Shown: piece by piece, positions 10,701 to 18,507 of the stretch
How the letters are laid out: every line of letters begins with the position of its first letter
Position numbering within the stretch: the first letter of the stretch is position 1
Source: Phycisphaera sp.
GTDB lineage: Bacteria; Planctomycetota; Phycisphaerae; Phycisphaerales; Zrk34
Length of the DNA: 64,000 bases
Direction of reading: 5' to 3'
Assembly (NCBI GenBank): GCA_016125285.1
Contig: WGMA01000002.1
Location: 62,001-126,000, forward strand
The notes under the pieces: model-generated
Seen by the model: the letters and a program-made list of their open reading frames with translations, nothing else
Database searches by the model: none
Told to the model about the DNA's origin: nothing
Made by a program: the position numbers and the translations under genes

Positions 10701-12893
10701 CGCTACTTCTACCACGCGCCGCTGACGTACCGCGATCACCCGATCAACGCCTCGAGCTCATCGACGGTGTCGAACCTCGAGATCGGCCAGCACACGCGCG
10801 TCCGCGTCGACATGTACAACACCGGCTACAACGGCTACCTCGTCGTCGAGGAGCCGCTGCCCGCGGGCGCGACGCTTGTCGACGGCTCGCTGTCCGGCGG
10901 GTTCACCCACTACGACGTCCGCGACGGGCGCATCTTCATGTACTACCCGCCCGGTCGCTCGGTTGGCGACGTGACCTACGAGCTCGTGGGCTACTCGACC
11001 GGTGCGTACCGCGTGCTGCCGACTGTGATCCGCGACGTGCTGAACCCCGGCCGGATGCGCATCGGTCACGTCGACACGCTCAACGTGCTCGGCCCCGATG
11101 AGAAGTCCAAGGATCCCTACAACATCAACGACGCCGAGCGCTACGCGCTGGGCAAGCTGAACTTCGACGACGGGCTGTACAAGCAGGCGCTGGAGTACCT
11201 GTGGCCGCTGTTCGACCGCGAGAGCAAGTACAACGAGCGCGATGTGGCGCGGATGCTGCTGTGGATCCACACGACGGACGATCTGTACGACGCCCGCCGC
11301 GTGGTGGCGACCTTCGAGGTGCTCAGCGTGCGTCACCCCGAGCTGACGATCCCGTTCGATCGCATCCTCGTGGTCGGCAAGGCGTACCGCGACCTCGGCG
11401 AGTTCGAGCGGGCGTACCTCGTGTTCCGCGCGACGATCGACTCCAGCTTCCTGGCGGACTCGAACATCTCGGCGGTGCTGCAGGACGAGGGCCAGCTGCT
11501 CGGGTCGATCGACTACCAGGAGGACCTGTGGTGGCATTACCCCGACACGGCGGAGGTGGCGTCGAGCTACTTCGCGCTGTCGCAGCTGATGTACGAGAAC
11601 GCCAGCCGCGCCGCGGAGCTGGCGCGTAACCAGCGTCAGGTGCGCATCCGCGTGCAGGTGCCCGGGCAGGACGACAAGGGCCCCGCGGCCGTCGACAAGC
11701 CGACGCGCCCGGCGATGCTCGCGGCGACGATCCGCATGATCGACAACTTCATGGTGCTGTACCCCGACAGCCCGCTGGCCGACGACGCGGCATTCAGCGT
11801 GTCCAACGCCTTCCTCGACCTGCAGAACTACGACGCCGTGGTCAACCTCTCGCAGGCCTACCGCAAGCGGTTCGACAAGAGCGAGTTCGTCAGCAGCTTC
11901 CAGTACATGACGGCGCTCGGTTACTTCTGGCAGCGCAAGTACGACCCGGCTCTCGACGCGGCGAAGGTCGTGGCGGACGGCAAGAGCAAGGACCGCGACT
12001 TCGCCCGCTACATCCTCGGACAGATCTATCACGCGCAGGGCGAGCCGGCCAAGGCGATCGACTGGTACCGCAAGGTCGCAGGCAAGTACCCCGACGCCAA
12101 GCAGTCGATCGATTACTTCGAGAAGAAGCAGGTCGCGATCGACGAGGTGTCGGTGTTCAAGCCGGGCGAGGCGGTGAAGCTGGAGCTGCGTTACCGCAAC
12201 ATCCCCACGGCGAACCTGCAGGTCTACAAGGTGGACCTGATGAAGCTGTACCTGCGTGAGAAGAACCTGAGCAACATCACGTCGGTGAACCTCGCGGGCA
12301 TCGAGCCGCAGGTCGTCAAGGACGTGAAGCTCGGCGACGGGCACGACTACGTCGATAAGACGACCGCCGCCGAGCTGCCGCTCAAGGACGAGGGGGCGTA
12401 CCTGGTCATCTGCCGCGGCGACAACCTGTTCACCAGCGGGCTGGTGCTGATCACGCCGCTGAAGATCGAGGTGCAGGAAGACGCCGTGAGTGGCCGCGTG
12501 CGCGCCAACGTGATCGACGCGGTCAAGAACCAGCGGCCGGCGCAGGTGCACGTCAAGGCGATCGGCAGCGACCAGTCCGAGTTCCGCAGCGGCGACACGG
12601 ACCTGCGTGGCCTGTTCATCGCCGACGGCATCCGCGGCAAGGTCACCGTCATCGCACGCGACGCCGACGCACGCTACGCCTTCTACCGCGGCGACACGTG
12701 GCTCGGCGCGCCGGCGAACCGTCCGCAGGGCCAGCAGGGCGCCAAGCAGGCCGAATTCGAGTCCAACAACGACTTCGACTACCAGGGGAACCTGCGGTCG
12801 ACGAATCAGCTGCTGCAGAAGTCGTATAACTCAAATTGGGACCAGCTGCGTCGCTCGGGCGGCAACGGCGTGCAGGTGCAGCAGGCGAAGTGA
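4776..12893 (+). CDS. Giant secreted alpha-2-macroglobulin-like protein with N- and C-terminal TPR blocks
   Basis: The 2705-residue protein has a signal peptide (residues 1-31, ending AVAQ). TPR-like helices fill about residues 35-590. Macroglobulin domains begin near 590, with the MG2 signature YIYTDRPAYQPGQVVHARG near 788. A flexible Ala/Gly-rich stretch at about 1285-1410 sits where a bait region would be. The A2M core (GVWLPSVVTDKQGKATVTVT) is near 1414, and an alpha/alpha-toroid like a thioester domain lies at 1650-1890. No CGEQ or similar thioester motif is present, so covalent trapping is unlikely. A second TPR block (about 2110-2440) and another macroglobulin-like module (2450-2640) follow. 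The likely role is envelope protection or scaffolding. An AGGGG ribosome site precedes the tandem ATGATG start. Confidence 0.85.
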   Translation: MMKTNVIAIRSLRSLFLITLVAAVTLPAVAQDTASVSGIRAALKAGQYDEAISAADAALKAKVKAADEALYLKALAQFQKRDFDGAVATADQLLKDHPQSAWRYKAAFLKARSLVSQRQWEPAEKIYEAEAHRLLSNDRKKDIAGVLIRFADDLATEPGRNDVGAPPADYGKAYRLYHQALDMQIGRDLRDDVLFKLGRAAMKANNLGQAINDFRQYLSEFDPDWMGPVGSAERTRQQKREHPPKPGIHILDARFLLGESQLLANQHQIARINFEDLLGLIDRVANPDATTAQLKADTSLQIVRTYNLPNPGNLLEQGVKAARDFLARHPAHPEAVDVSWQIGQTYHQAGRADDAIAAYEDFINGKNYDLPDGDAATVKIERLNQSPAELKDTLQKVALFQIGQIRYQQKQYDKAIAAWQGYINRYPNGSQWADAQRMIIDAEYAVAIDAVADEQYGAATNLFTQFLAKHPLDDRARQVLFILGQMHVATVEIAERDAAANGGVNRAPVADEAYRRAIAEWDKLVSKYPNTEESSLALFRTGVLYEEKLGDLDKALDAYRRLTWGSWAGQAQQRIAQMTNKQLTLKTERKFRTNETAQIHVDTRNIEKLTVRQYFLDPEAYFRKTHTTRGVEDLDISLIEPDKTWEVTIDKYAKYKPLSQSIDIPFDGDKPGVCIVNVAEEDLEATTLVVRSNIDVVMRSSRRELLVYAVDMVAQKPAAGVDVLVSDGSEVFATGKTGDDGVFRKAYDQLKSCNDLRVFASTGKHIASNALGLNGLQVSQGLSRKGYIYTDRPAYQPGQVVHARGVIRDVKDGSYDAPAGATWIVDVKDPSGRLLREEEVELSKFGTFAIDFDLDAAAPVGQYAVSARPKDKGQAVVHTGNFLVQQFQLQKMKLAIDLPQSVYFRGEVIKAKLSAEYYWGEPVAGKPVRYNLPDGRSIVDKTDEKGELKFEFDTAGMTPGSTLQFSAQIEGENVWAQATASLPRVGFNMSVKASQDLVLSGEPFDVTVSTTAPDGKPVGRDLTLVVLRRQVANPDPVLTQVPWVQRPKRPSLEVTVETKKVKTDEKTGTANVALKLEKGGSYILRATGDDRFNQPVTAQGRVTISDENDATKLRFFADSNTLKVGGEATVRLHSRVNSGLALLTWEGESIIEHRVVPIKKGYNALKLAIGHEHFPNFRLAVTVMDGKDLRTADKPFKVERELKVAIRPVKGVYAPGGKGQIEIVVTDQLGNPVEAELSLALIDEALYAIYADGTPDILSFFQHAAHRHAEFRVTSTNGFTYTAETRHVIKAIQDEANRLVEVAENAAQLQDARADLKEMAKLEMRRASARDRGGFALGGAIAEKAMAEPMADALSNAPGAPPAPKPTAASGFAMRQLEAADKKRKDDADGVFFGGKGGEGGGGSMSPRRELPEAGVWLPSVVTDKQGKATVTVTLPEKTTQWRITGRGVSVETLVGQATSDVVTRKDFFVEIKSPRAVTEGDTLRLLARVHNLTDYAGPVDLTLVVNSGGKRLNQIRQSVRVKANDTTEVLLESFKAPAAGEIETVLSAEAGELRDALSRTMPVHPWGMEYADHGGGTSTGVAGVSLTLPGGIEYTSRWLTVTVGPSVEQSVINMALNGGVIMPMPLADNGAVSSPRIMPPVGGFDGSELLASVSGLSYAQAVGATETDKRRLGDKVRSLVSALVVTQMPDGGWGWYGNNQTDWGVTSTSYWALARAQQLGVTVNPDTLKRAEQYLNNMIARVAASDNDAKAVILHALSVGKAADFKLVNPLYRERNGLSEIALAYAALTLANLDRAQQAVELLDILEAKAKPTQVGGRQLRNWDSKTRYPWLNDEIESTAVAVLAMMKVKPTSKAIEPAIQFLLNRRGCIGWNPAKSRGPAVAALAGYYASGKFADADYELTVSVNGKPVKTIKREHSGEPVAIQVPVGLIGQGANSVRFEMNGRGAYTYAATLRGFSPEFKDPKSFSYPYVHHRYFYHAPLTYRDHPINASSSSTVSNLEIGQHTRVRVDMYNTGYNGYLVVEEPLPAGATLVDGSLSGGFTHYDVRDGRIFMYYPPGRSVGDVTYELVGYSTGAYRVLPTVIRDVLNPGRMRIGHVDTLNVLGPDEKSKDPYNINDAERYALGKLNFDDGLYKQALEYLWPLFDRESKYNERDVARMLLWIHTTDDLYDARRVVATFEVLSVRHPELTIPFDRILVVGKAYRDLGEFERAYLVFRATIDSSFLADSNISAVLQDEGQLLGSIDYQEDLWWHYPDTAEVASSYFALSQLMYENASRAAELARNQRQVRIRVQVPGQDDKGPAAVDKPTRPAMLAATIRMIDNFMVLYPDSPLADDAAFSVSNAFLDLQNYDAVVNLSQAYRKRFDKSEFVSSFQYMTALGYFWQRKYDPALDAAKVVADGKSKDRDFARYILGQIYHAQGEPAKAIDWYRKVAGKYPDAKQSIDYFEKKQVAIDEVSVFKPGEAVKLELRYRNIPTANLQVYKVDLMKLYLREKNLSNITSVNLAGIEPQVVKDVKLGDGHDYVDKTTAAELPLKDEGAYLVICRGDNLFTSGLVLITPLKIEVQEDAVSGRVRANVIDAVKNQRPAQVHVKAIGSDQSEFRSGDTDLRGLFIADGIRGKVTVIARDADARYAFYRGDTWLGAPANRPQGQQGAKQAEFESNNDFDYQGNLRSTNQLLQKSYNSNWDQLRRSGGNGVQVQQAK

Positions 12894-12940
12894 CGCGCGG
12901 CGCGCGGTTGGCGACGCCACGGACGAGGGCCTATCATCGT

Positions 12941-14308
12941 ATGTCGATGCACCCCACGATCCGGAAACAATGCGCCATCGTGACGGCCGCCGTGCTGACG
13001 CTGACGATCCTGCTCGTCGCCCGTGCTCGCGCCGCGGACGACGGCACGCCGCCGCCGGTCGAACGCGCCACCGCGCCGGACGAGCCGCTGGTTCGTCCGC
13101 TGACGGACGACCGCTGGGAGGATCACGCGTACGGCATGTCGTTCCGCCTGCCGGCGATGGCCCGCACGTCGCGAGCCGAGGGATCGCTCGTCGAGATCAT
13201 CGACGAGCAGAAGCTGTACACGCTGACCGTCAAGAACAAGCGTCCGCCGAAGCTGCTGACGCTCGACGCCGCGATCCTCTCGGGCATCGACGAGATGGCG
13301 CATCAGCAGAACACCAACCAACTCGTCGAAGCGGCGCACAAGGTCGCGCTGTCGGACCGGCAGGCGGGCGTGCTGAAGTTTCACTCGCCGCAGGCGCTGG
13401 GCGGGCCGGTCTTCGTCGCGTTCGGCATCGTGCCGATCGACATGGCGAGCTTCGTCGTGCTGGAGATACGCTGCGACTACGACAACCGCGAGAAGGTCGA
13501 ACCGATCTTCGACGCGGTGCTGGCGTCCGTCGAGTTCGGCGACCTCAAGGAGCTGCAGGAGGTCCGGCGCAAGCAGCTGGATATGACACGCTCCTGGCGA
13601 CAGGCGATGGCCGACGGCGGCATCAACGCAACGATCGAGGCCGCGCTGATCCCCGAGCAGTGGTACCGCATCATCGAGAAGAACAAGGACGTCGGCTACG
13701 TCAACATCGTCCAGAAGCACGGCGAGCGCGAGCTGCGGAAGGGCACGATCGTGACCGTCCGATCGCGCGTCGCGGTGAAGGGCAAGTACGTCGACTCGCT
13801 CGACCAGTACTTCCTGAGTGACGACGACGAGATGGAGGCCTGGTCGCAGCGGGCGACCGAGCGGCCGGAGATCGCGGTCCTCGCGCCGCGTGGCAAGGCG
13901 GCGCCGCAGAACCCCACGATCGTCAAGACCGGCATCCGCACCGGCCCGCACCTGACGATCACCATCGACGACCCCACCGGCAAGCACGCCACCGAATACG
14001 TCCGCCCCGACGTCGGCTACCTCTCGCAGGTCGAGTCGTGGCTGCTGCCGCAGATCCTGCCGATCAATCGCCCGGGGACCTACGGGTTCTACTACTACAA
14101 CCCCGAAGAGCGTAAGATCACGTTCCGTACCGACAAGGTCATCCCGGCGTTGACCGGCTACACGGTGATCACCCGCCTGACGCCCAACGCCCCGGAGATC
14201 CACGCGAACTTCGATCGGCAGCGGCAGCTTATCGAGAAGCGGGCGGGTGCCACGCGCGTGATCAGCGCGACGCGTGAGCAGATCGAAGGGCTGTGGCGCG
14301 GACGCTGA
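12941..14308 (+). CDS. Secreted protein of unknown function
   Basis: The 455-residue product has a signal peptide (hydrophobic core AIVTAAVLTLTILLVA, cleavage near ARA-AD) and no recognised domain. Residues 30-200 contain a soluble alpha/beta region (SFRLPAMARTSRAEGSLVEI). The remainder has several beta-strand-rich segments (NKDVGYVNIVQKHGERELRK, GFYYYNPEERKITFRTDK). It lies 47 bases after the giant macroglobulin-like gene on the same strand, so the two may be co-transcribed. ATG at 12941 was chosen because it immediately precedes the signal peptide and GAGGG lies about 12 bases upstream; an ATG two codons later is also possible. The longer upstream frame is arginine-rich and was discarded. 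Confidence 0.75.
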   Translation: MSMHPTIRKQCAIVTAAVLTLTILLVARARAADDGTPPPVERATAPDEPLVRPLTDDRWEDHAYGMSFRLPAMARTSRAEGSLVEIIDEQKLYTLTVKNKRPPKLLTLDAAILSGIDEMAHQQNTNQLVEAAHKVALSDRQAGVLKFHSPQALGGPVFVAFGIVPIDMASFVVLEIRCDYDNREKVEPIFDAVLASVEFGDLKELQEVRRKQLDMTRSWRQAMADGGINATIEAALIPEQWYRIIEKNKDVGYVNIVQKHGERELRKGTIVTVRSRVAVKGKYVDSLDQYFLSDDDEMEAWSQRATERPEIAVLAPRGKAAPQNPTIVKTGIRTGPHLTITIDDPTGKHATEYVRPDVGYLSQVESWLLPQILPINRPGTYGFYYYNPEERKITFRTDKVIPALTGYTVITRLTPNAPEIHANFDRQRQLIEKRAGATRVISATREQIEGLWRGR

Positions 14309-14320
14309 CTCGTTGCCCCG

Positions 14321-14350
14321 TTGAGGTCCCCGCGCGATGCGGCGTATACT
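14321..14350 (+). promoter_or_regulatory. Sigma-70-like promoter for the small membrane protein / metalloprotease pair
   Basis: TTGAGG (14321-14326), an 18-base spacer and TATACT (14345-14350) form a good housekeeping promoter just after the preceding stop. It would start transcription near 14357, which argues for the TTG start at 14389 over the GTG at 14353. Confidence 0.55.
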
Positions 14351-14388
14351 GAGTGCGGGTCACAGGGGAGCGGAAGGGGTGCTGCGCC

Positions 14389-14730
14389 TTGGGGCTTGAG
14401 CACGTAGAAGCCGATACTGACGAAGAACGTCCACAGGGCAAGCCGCACAGCGCCGGCGCAGCGGTTTGCCTGGGAGTCGTCGTGCCGGGACTCGGGCAGG
14501 CGTACAACGGCTGCCCCTGGCGTGCGTTGTTCTACCTGCTGACCACGCCGCTGGTGCTGCCGTGGCTGCTGAGCCTCGTCGACGCCTACGTCTGCGGTCG
14601 CCGCATCGAGCGCGAGGGGGGGCGGCTGTACCGCGGCGGGTGCCTGTGGGTGTTCCTCCACTTCTGGCTCGTGGCCAACGTGCTGCTGCTGACGCTCGTG
14701 GGCCTGTCCGTGGCGGGGGTGATCCAGTGA
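14389..14730 (+). CDS. Small two-helix membrane protein with a PGLGQ motif
   Basis: The product is about 113 residues. It begins with a short hydrophilic stretch and then has VVVPGLGQAYNGCPWRALFY, a motif seen in small TM2/DUF5683-like membrane proteins. Two hydrophobic hairpins follow (LLTTPLVLPWLLSLVDAYV and LWVFLHFWLVANVLLLTLVG). The start is uncertain: TTG at 14389 follows a purine-rich GGGGAGCGGAAGGGG stretch, while GTG at 14353 overlaps the predicted transcription start. The stop overlaps the next gene by four bases (GTGA), so the two proteins are probably made together. No function is assigned; an accessory to the downstream protease is an inference. Confidence 0.65.
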   Translation: MGLEHVEADTDEERPQGKPHSAGAAVCLGVVVPGLGQAYNGCPWRALFYLLTTPLVLPWLLSLVDAYVCGRRIEREGGRLYRGGCLWVFLHFWLVANVLLLTLVGLSVAGVIQ

Positions 14731-17582
14731 GCAAGGCCTCCGCACCGCCGCCGCTGCCGAGCGAGACGCCGCCGGACGAACCGGCGCCGACCCAGCCGCG
14801 CAAGCCGCGCCCGAACTTCGGCTGCCTCGGCTGCTTCTGGACCTTCAGCCTCTTCGTCTTTACCGCCGTGGCCGCGGGCGCGCTGTGGTGGCTCAACCCG
14901 ATGTGGTTCGACCGCATGGCGATGTGGCGCGGCCCGGTGCTGTCTGAGCAGACGGTGTTCATCGCGGCCGACGACACGCGGTCGGATATCGACGTCGAGA
15001 TGCAGCGGCAGAAGCGCATCGAGAGCGGCATCGAACGCTGGCCCGGCGCGGCGGTCAACACCGGCTACTCGCCGCAGTCCGGCGCCACGCTGCAGACCAT
15101 CGAAGGCACGATGCTCCAGTTCCCGCCCGGCGCGATGACCGGTCAGGCGCGCATCGAAGCCGTGCCGGTCGTCGGGCTGCCCGAAGAGATCATCGACACC
15201 AGCGGAGGCCCGTTGCCGGTCGGCCCGCTGCACGACGTGCGCGTCGACGGGCGAGCGCACACGGTATTCAGCACGCCGGTGCGCGTCCGCGTGCCGATCG
15301 ACGCCAAGAGCCTGCCGGCGGGCGTCGACGTCAAGAACCTGCGCGTCGGCAGCTACGCCGAGGGCAAGTGGGAGGCCGTGCCGTCGCGGCTGGACCCGGG
15401 CGGCAAGTTCGTCGAGGGCGAGGTGCAGCACGCGAGCCTGATCGGCGCGGTGGCGATCGGCACGGGCGCCGTCGCGCTGGTAGGGAAGTTCACCGAGACC
15501 GGCCGGACGCTCCGCCGCATCATCGCCCAGCGCAACACCTACGCGAAGAACGTCTACGACACCGACAACTTCAGCATCTACTACGGCGACGGCACCGACA
15601 TCCTGCAGGACGGCGCGTACCCGTTGACCGCGGGGCGGGCGTCGGACGGCGTGCCGTGCTACGTCAAGGACGTGGGCAGGTGGATCGAGGACGCACGCGA
15701 GCACCTCGACGTGGTCGGCATGAGCGTGGGGCGCGGCGTGCCGCACCGGTGGGGCGTGTTCCTCGCGCCGCTCGACAACTTCGGCTCGACGGCTCTCGGC
15801 GGCCCGGTGATCATCGACAACGACATGCTGGGGCGCAACGAGACGTCGTACCCGCCCGACCTGGAGTACCGCATCCACAACACCGTCGTCCACGAGCTGA
15901 TCCACGTCGCGCAGGACGACTTCTTCAACGCCTCCAACGCCACCGGGCAGGAGTGGTGGATCGAGTCGACCGCCGAGTACCTGGGCAACAAGTATCTCGC
16001 CCTGCGCGGCGGGCCGAAGGGCGACAAGCGGTACTACGTCCGCAACGACTTCCGCATGCTCGAGACGCCGCTCGACGAGGCGACCGCCGAACGCCCGTAC
16101 GCCTACGCGTCGTTCTATGAGTTCCTCGACGAGCAGCGGGGGATGGACGTCGTGGCCGCGATCAAGCGCACCAACGAGATGGGCGCGCCGAAACTGCTCA
16201 ACGTGTCACGCGGCTTCGGCGAAGACTTCGGCGACGGGTTCATCAAGTTCGCCAAGGCGTTCTACCACGACAACCTCTGGCAGGACCGCTTCGCCTCGCC
16301 GCAGACCGTCGCCGCGGACCTCAACACGGTCGAGGTCTTCACGCACCTCTCGGCGACCGGCGGGCAGCAGGGCGCGGTGCGGTTGTACACGTACGTCGAG
16401 CGGCAGCTGCCGATGAAGCACCTCACGGCCCAGTACTTCAACTTCCACGCGCCGCGGCTGCCCGCGGACATCGACGCGAAGCTGGTGATCCACTTCCCCA
16501 ACGCCGCGGGCAACCCGGCGGGGCACGACGCGTTCGTCTCGGCGATCCGCGAGCCGCGCACGTTCCCCCTGCGCGGCTCGCCCACCGAGCTCGAGTGGAT
16601 CAACATCTCCGCCGCCAATCAGTCCGCCGTGTTCGACATCACCGAGTCGTCGCACGCCGACGCGAAGAAGGCGAGCCAGGTGTCGCTGCTGGTGATCAAC
16701 CACTCGGCGTTGTCCGACGGCCCGGAGCTGACCGTGCGGCGGTGGCTGCTGCTGCCGCCCGACAGCGGGTCGTTCAAACGCCTCGACAACGGCCACTACG
16801 CGCTGACCTGGCAGACCGCGATCCTCCGCCAGCAGGACCGCGGCGGCAAGGCGTTCAAAGGCTACAACGTCTACCGCCGCAAGTCAGGCGACAAGGAGTT
16901 CCCCGCCACGCCGCTGAACACCGACGGCCCGCTGACCGTCGAGACGTGGACCGACGAGCACGTGCCGAACGACGGCGCGAACTACACCTACGGCGTGACG
17001 GTCGTCGACCAGCTCGACAACGAGTCCGACCACCGCGTGCTCGACAACGAGGACCCGTTCGAGGGCGTCTGGACCGGCAAGGTGATCCTCGTCAAGGGCA
17101 GCATCACCGACCCGGTCGAGCGTTGGGCCAAGCAGGATCACGAGAAGGACCGCAAGGACTACCAGCAACGCATCGCCAGCGAGCAGGACGCCGACGCTCG
17201 GGCGCGTCTGCAGCGTCAGTGGGACGACAAAGATCAGGAGTTCGAGAAGGACCTTAAGACGGTGCTGGAAGCGTTGGACAAGTTCGAGGAGGTCGCACGC
17301 TTCGGTATACCCGCGACGTTCCGCGTGAAGCTGGAGGACGGCAAGTACTACCTGAAGTTCGAGAAGTTCCTCGGCATTGAGACGAAGGCCGACGACAAGG
17401 ACGCCGTGGAGATGCGCCGCAACACCAACGCGCTGATGACCGTCGAGCAACTCGACAACGTCTCGCCGCTGATCCTCCGGCTGCACCGCGCCGATGAGAT
17501 CAACTCGACGTGGGAGTGGTCCGGCGACACCGAGGTGGGCAACCTCAGCTACGGCATCCGCTTCGATTTCAAACGCGAGTGA
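14727..17582 (+). CDS. Membrane-anchored HExxH zinc metalloprotease-like protein
   Basis: The GTG start overlaps the preceding stop; the product is 951 residues. A proline-rich N-terminus is followed by one membrane segment near residues 36-57 (CFWTFSLFVFTAVAAGALWW). Residues 110-245 are beta-rich. The zincin motif VVHELIHVAQ has H389, E390 and H393, and EWWIESTAEYLG supplies the expected downstream glutamate (E413), which is gluzincin-like. Later segments resemble an Ig/lectin-like region (about 550-670) and a fibronectin type III-like module (YALTWQTAILRQQDRGGKAF, about 690-770). The last 180 residues are charged and partly coiled-coil. The catalytic domain probably faces the periplasm. Substrate unknown. 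Confidence 0.8.
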   Translation: MSKASAPPPLPSETPPDEPAPTQPRKPRPNFGCLGCFWTFSLFVFTAVAAGALWWLNPMWFDRMAMWRGPVLSEQTVFIAADDTRSDIDVEMQRQKRIESGIERWPGAAVNTGYSPQSGATLQTIEGTMLQFPPGAMTGQARIEAVPVVGLPEEIIDTSGGPLPVGPLHDVRVDGRAHTVFSTPVRVRVPIDAKSLPAGVDVKNLRVGSYAEGKWEAVPSRLDPGGKFVEGEVQHASLIGAVAIGTGAVALVGKFTETGRTLRRIIAQRNTYAKNVYDTDNFSIYYGDGTDILQDGAYPLTAGRASDGVPCYVKDVGRWIEDAREHLDVVGMSVGRGVPHRWGVFLAPLDNFGSTALGGPVIIDNDMLGRNETSYPPDLEYRIHNTVVHELIHVAQDDFFNASNATGQEWWIESTAEYLGNKYLALRGGPKGDKRYYVRNDFRMLETPLDEATAERPYAYASFYEFLDEQRGMDVVAAIKRTNEMGAPKLLNVSRGFGEDFGDGFIKFAKAFYHDNLWQDRFASPQTVAADLNTVEVFTHLSATGGQQGAVRLYTYVERQLPMKHLTAQYFNFHAPRLPADIDAKLVIHFPNAAGNPAGHDAFVSAIREPRTFPLRGSPTELEWINISAANQSAVFDITESSHADAKKASQVSLLVINHSALSDGPELTVRRWLLLPPDSGSFKRLDNGHYALTWQTAILRQQDRGGKAFKGYNVYRRKSGDKEFPATPLNTDGPLTVETWTDEHVPNDGANYTYGVTVVDQLDNESDHRVLDNEDPFEGVWTGKVILVKGSITDPVERWAKQDHEKDRKDYQQRIASEQDADARARLQRQWDDKDQEFEKDLKTVLEALDKFEEVARFGIPATFRVKLEDGKYYLKFEKFLGIETKADDKDAVEMRRNTNALMTVEQLDNVSPLILRLHRADEINSTWEWSGDTEVGNLSYGIRFDFKRE

Positions 17583-17621
17583 GCGCGGCGGCGAAGTTGT
17601 ATTGCATTCCGATCATCGGTC

Positions 17622-17651
17622 AAAAGAAAAACGCGACACGGGTGTGTCGCG
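17622..17651 (-). terminator. Rho-independent terminator of the PEP-CTERM gene
   Basis: An 8-bp GC-rich stem (CGCGACAC at 17632-17639, GTGTCGCG at 17644-17651) with a four-base loop is followed on the minus strand by TTTTTCTTTT. It lies 34 bases past the stop of the minus-strand gene. Confidence 0.8.
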
Positions 17652-17684
17652 CTTTGTGTGTAGTGTGATGGTCGCGCGATCGCG

Positions 17685-18404
17685 TTACGCCTCGACGGGA
17701 ACCGGCCGACGCCGCGTGTTGACGAACCAGTATCCAGAACCGGCGGCGAGGGCGATCAGCGTCATCGCGATGCCCGGCGGCTCGGGCACGGCGGCGGCTT
17801 GTGCGCTGAACGAGGCGGCGATGTTTCCGTCGCTGCCAGCCGCCGCGGTCACAATGCCGTTGTAGACATATGTGCCGTTTCCACTGCTGCCGATTGTGTA
17901 GGTATTGTTCGAAACAATCTGGATGTCGGTCTTGGGATTCGTATTGTCGTCGGCGTAGCCGGAAAACTGAACGGTCCAGACGACGTTGTTCGGGAGCGTC
18001 AGATTTCCAACCGCGACGGTCACCGTCGTGTTGGTGTTTTTCGGAACAGCACCAGTGACGAAGTTGATGTCAGAGCCAATCTGACTACCGATGGCGCCCG
18101 CGTTGTCCTGGTAGAATCGCAAGGTACCGGCCAAGCCTGTGATGGTGTTCTTGTTCTGAATCTGTCGGATTTGAAACTGAAACTGGTCAACCTGTCGCAA
18201 CGTGCCGCCAAGGGTGGCAAAATCGCCGAACTGCCCGTTGTTCAGATCGATTGCAAAAGTCCCGCCGCTCGCCGATGCAAGGTTGCTGTAAACGATGTCT
18301 GCTTGGGCGGTGTTCGCGCTGCACGCGATTATCGCGCATGCTACCAACGACAGCGCAACGATAGACGCCTTTAACCGATCCCCAAGAATCCCGTGACGCT
18401 TCAT
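17685..18404 (-). CDS. PEP-CTERM sorting-domain protein
   Basis: The 239-residue product has an N-terminal signal peptide (hydrophobic core IVALSLVACAIIACSA, then NTAQA) and a beta-rich body of about 160 residues with no recognised domain. The C-terminal tripartite sorting signal is clear: VPEPPGIAMTLIALAAGSGY, then a tail ending NTRRRPVPVEA. PEP-CTERM signals are cut and processed by exosortases, and an exosortase gene lies 2.1 kb upstream on the same strand. Base composition is visibly more AT-rich than its neighbours and rich in Asn/Thr codons, as is common for secreted or recently acquired genes. ATG at 18404 was chosen; an in-frame start seven codons earlier is possible. Confidence 0.9.
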   Translation of the reverse strand: MKRHGILGDRLKASIVALSLVACAIIACSANTAQADIVYSNLASASGGTFAIDLNNGQFGDFATLGGTLRQVDQFQFQIRQIQNKNTITGLAGTLRFYQDNAGAIGSQIGSDINFVTGAVPKNTNTTVTVAVGNLTLPNNVVWTVQFSGYADDNTNPKTDIQIVSNNTYTIGSSGNGTYVYNGIVTAAAGSDGNIAASFSAQAAAVPEPPGIAMTLIALAAGSGYWFVNTRRRPVPVEA

Positions 18405-18507
18405 GGTCTTGCTTGCCTTCCCCATCCACCGTCGCTCACTGCGTTCTCCGCTCCGTCCTCAATGCGGGATTGTACCAGACTTATCGGTAATTCAATATCG
18501 CAATGTG

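Noticed and set aside
7122-10739. 1205-residue minus-strand frame inside the macroglobulin gene
   Set aside because: Antisense shadow of a gene with signal peptide, MG2 and A2M motifs.
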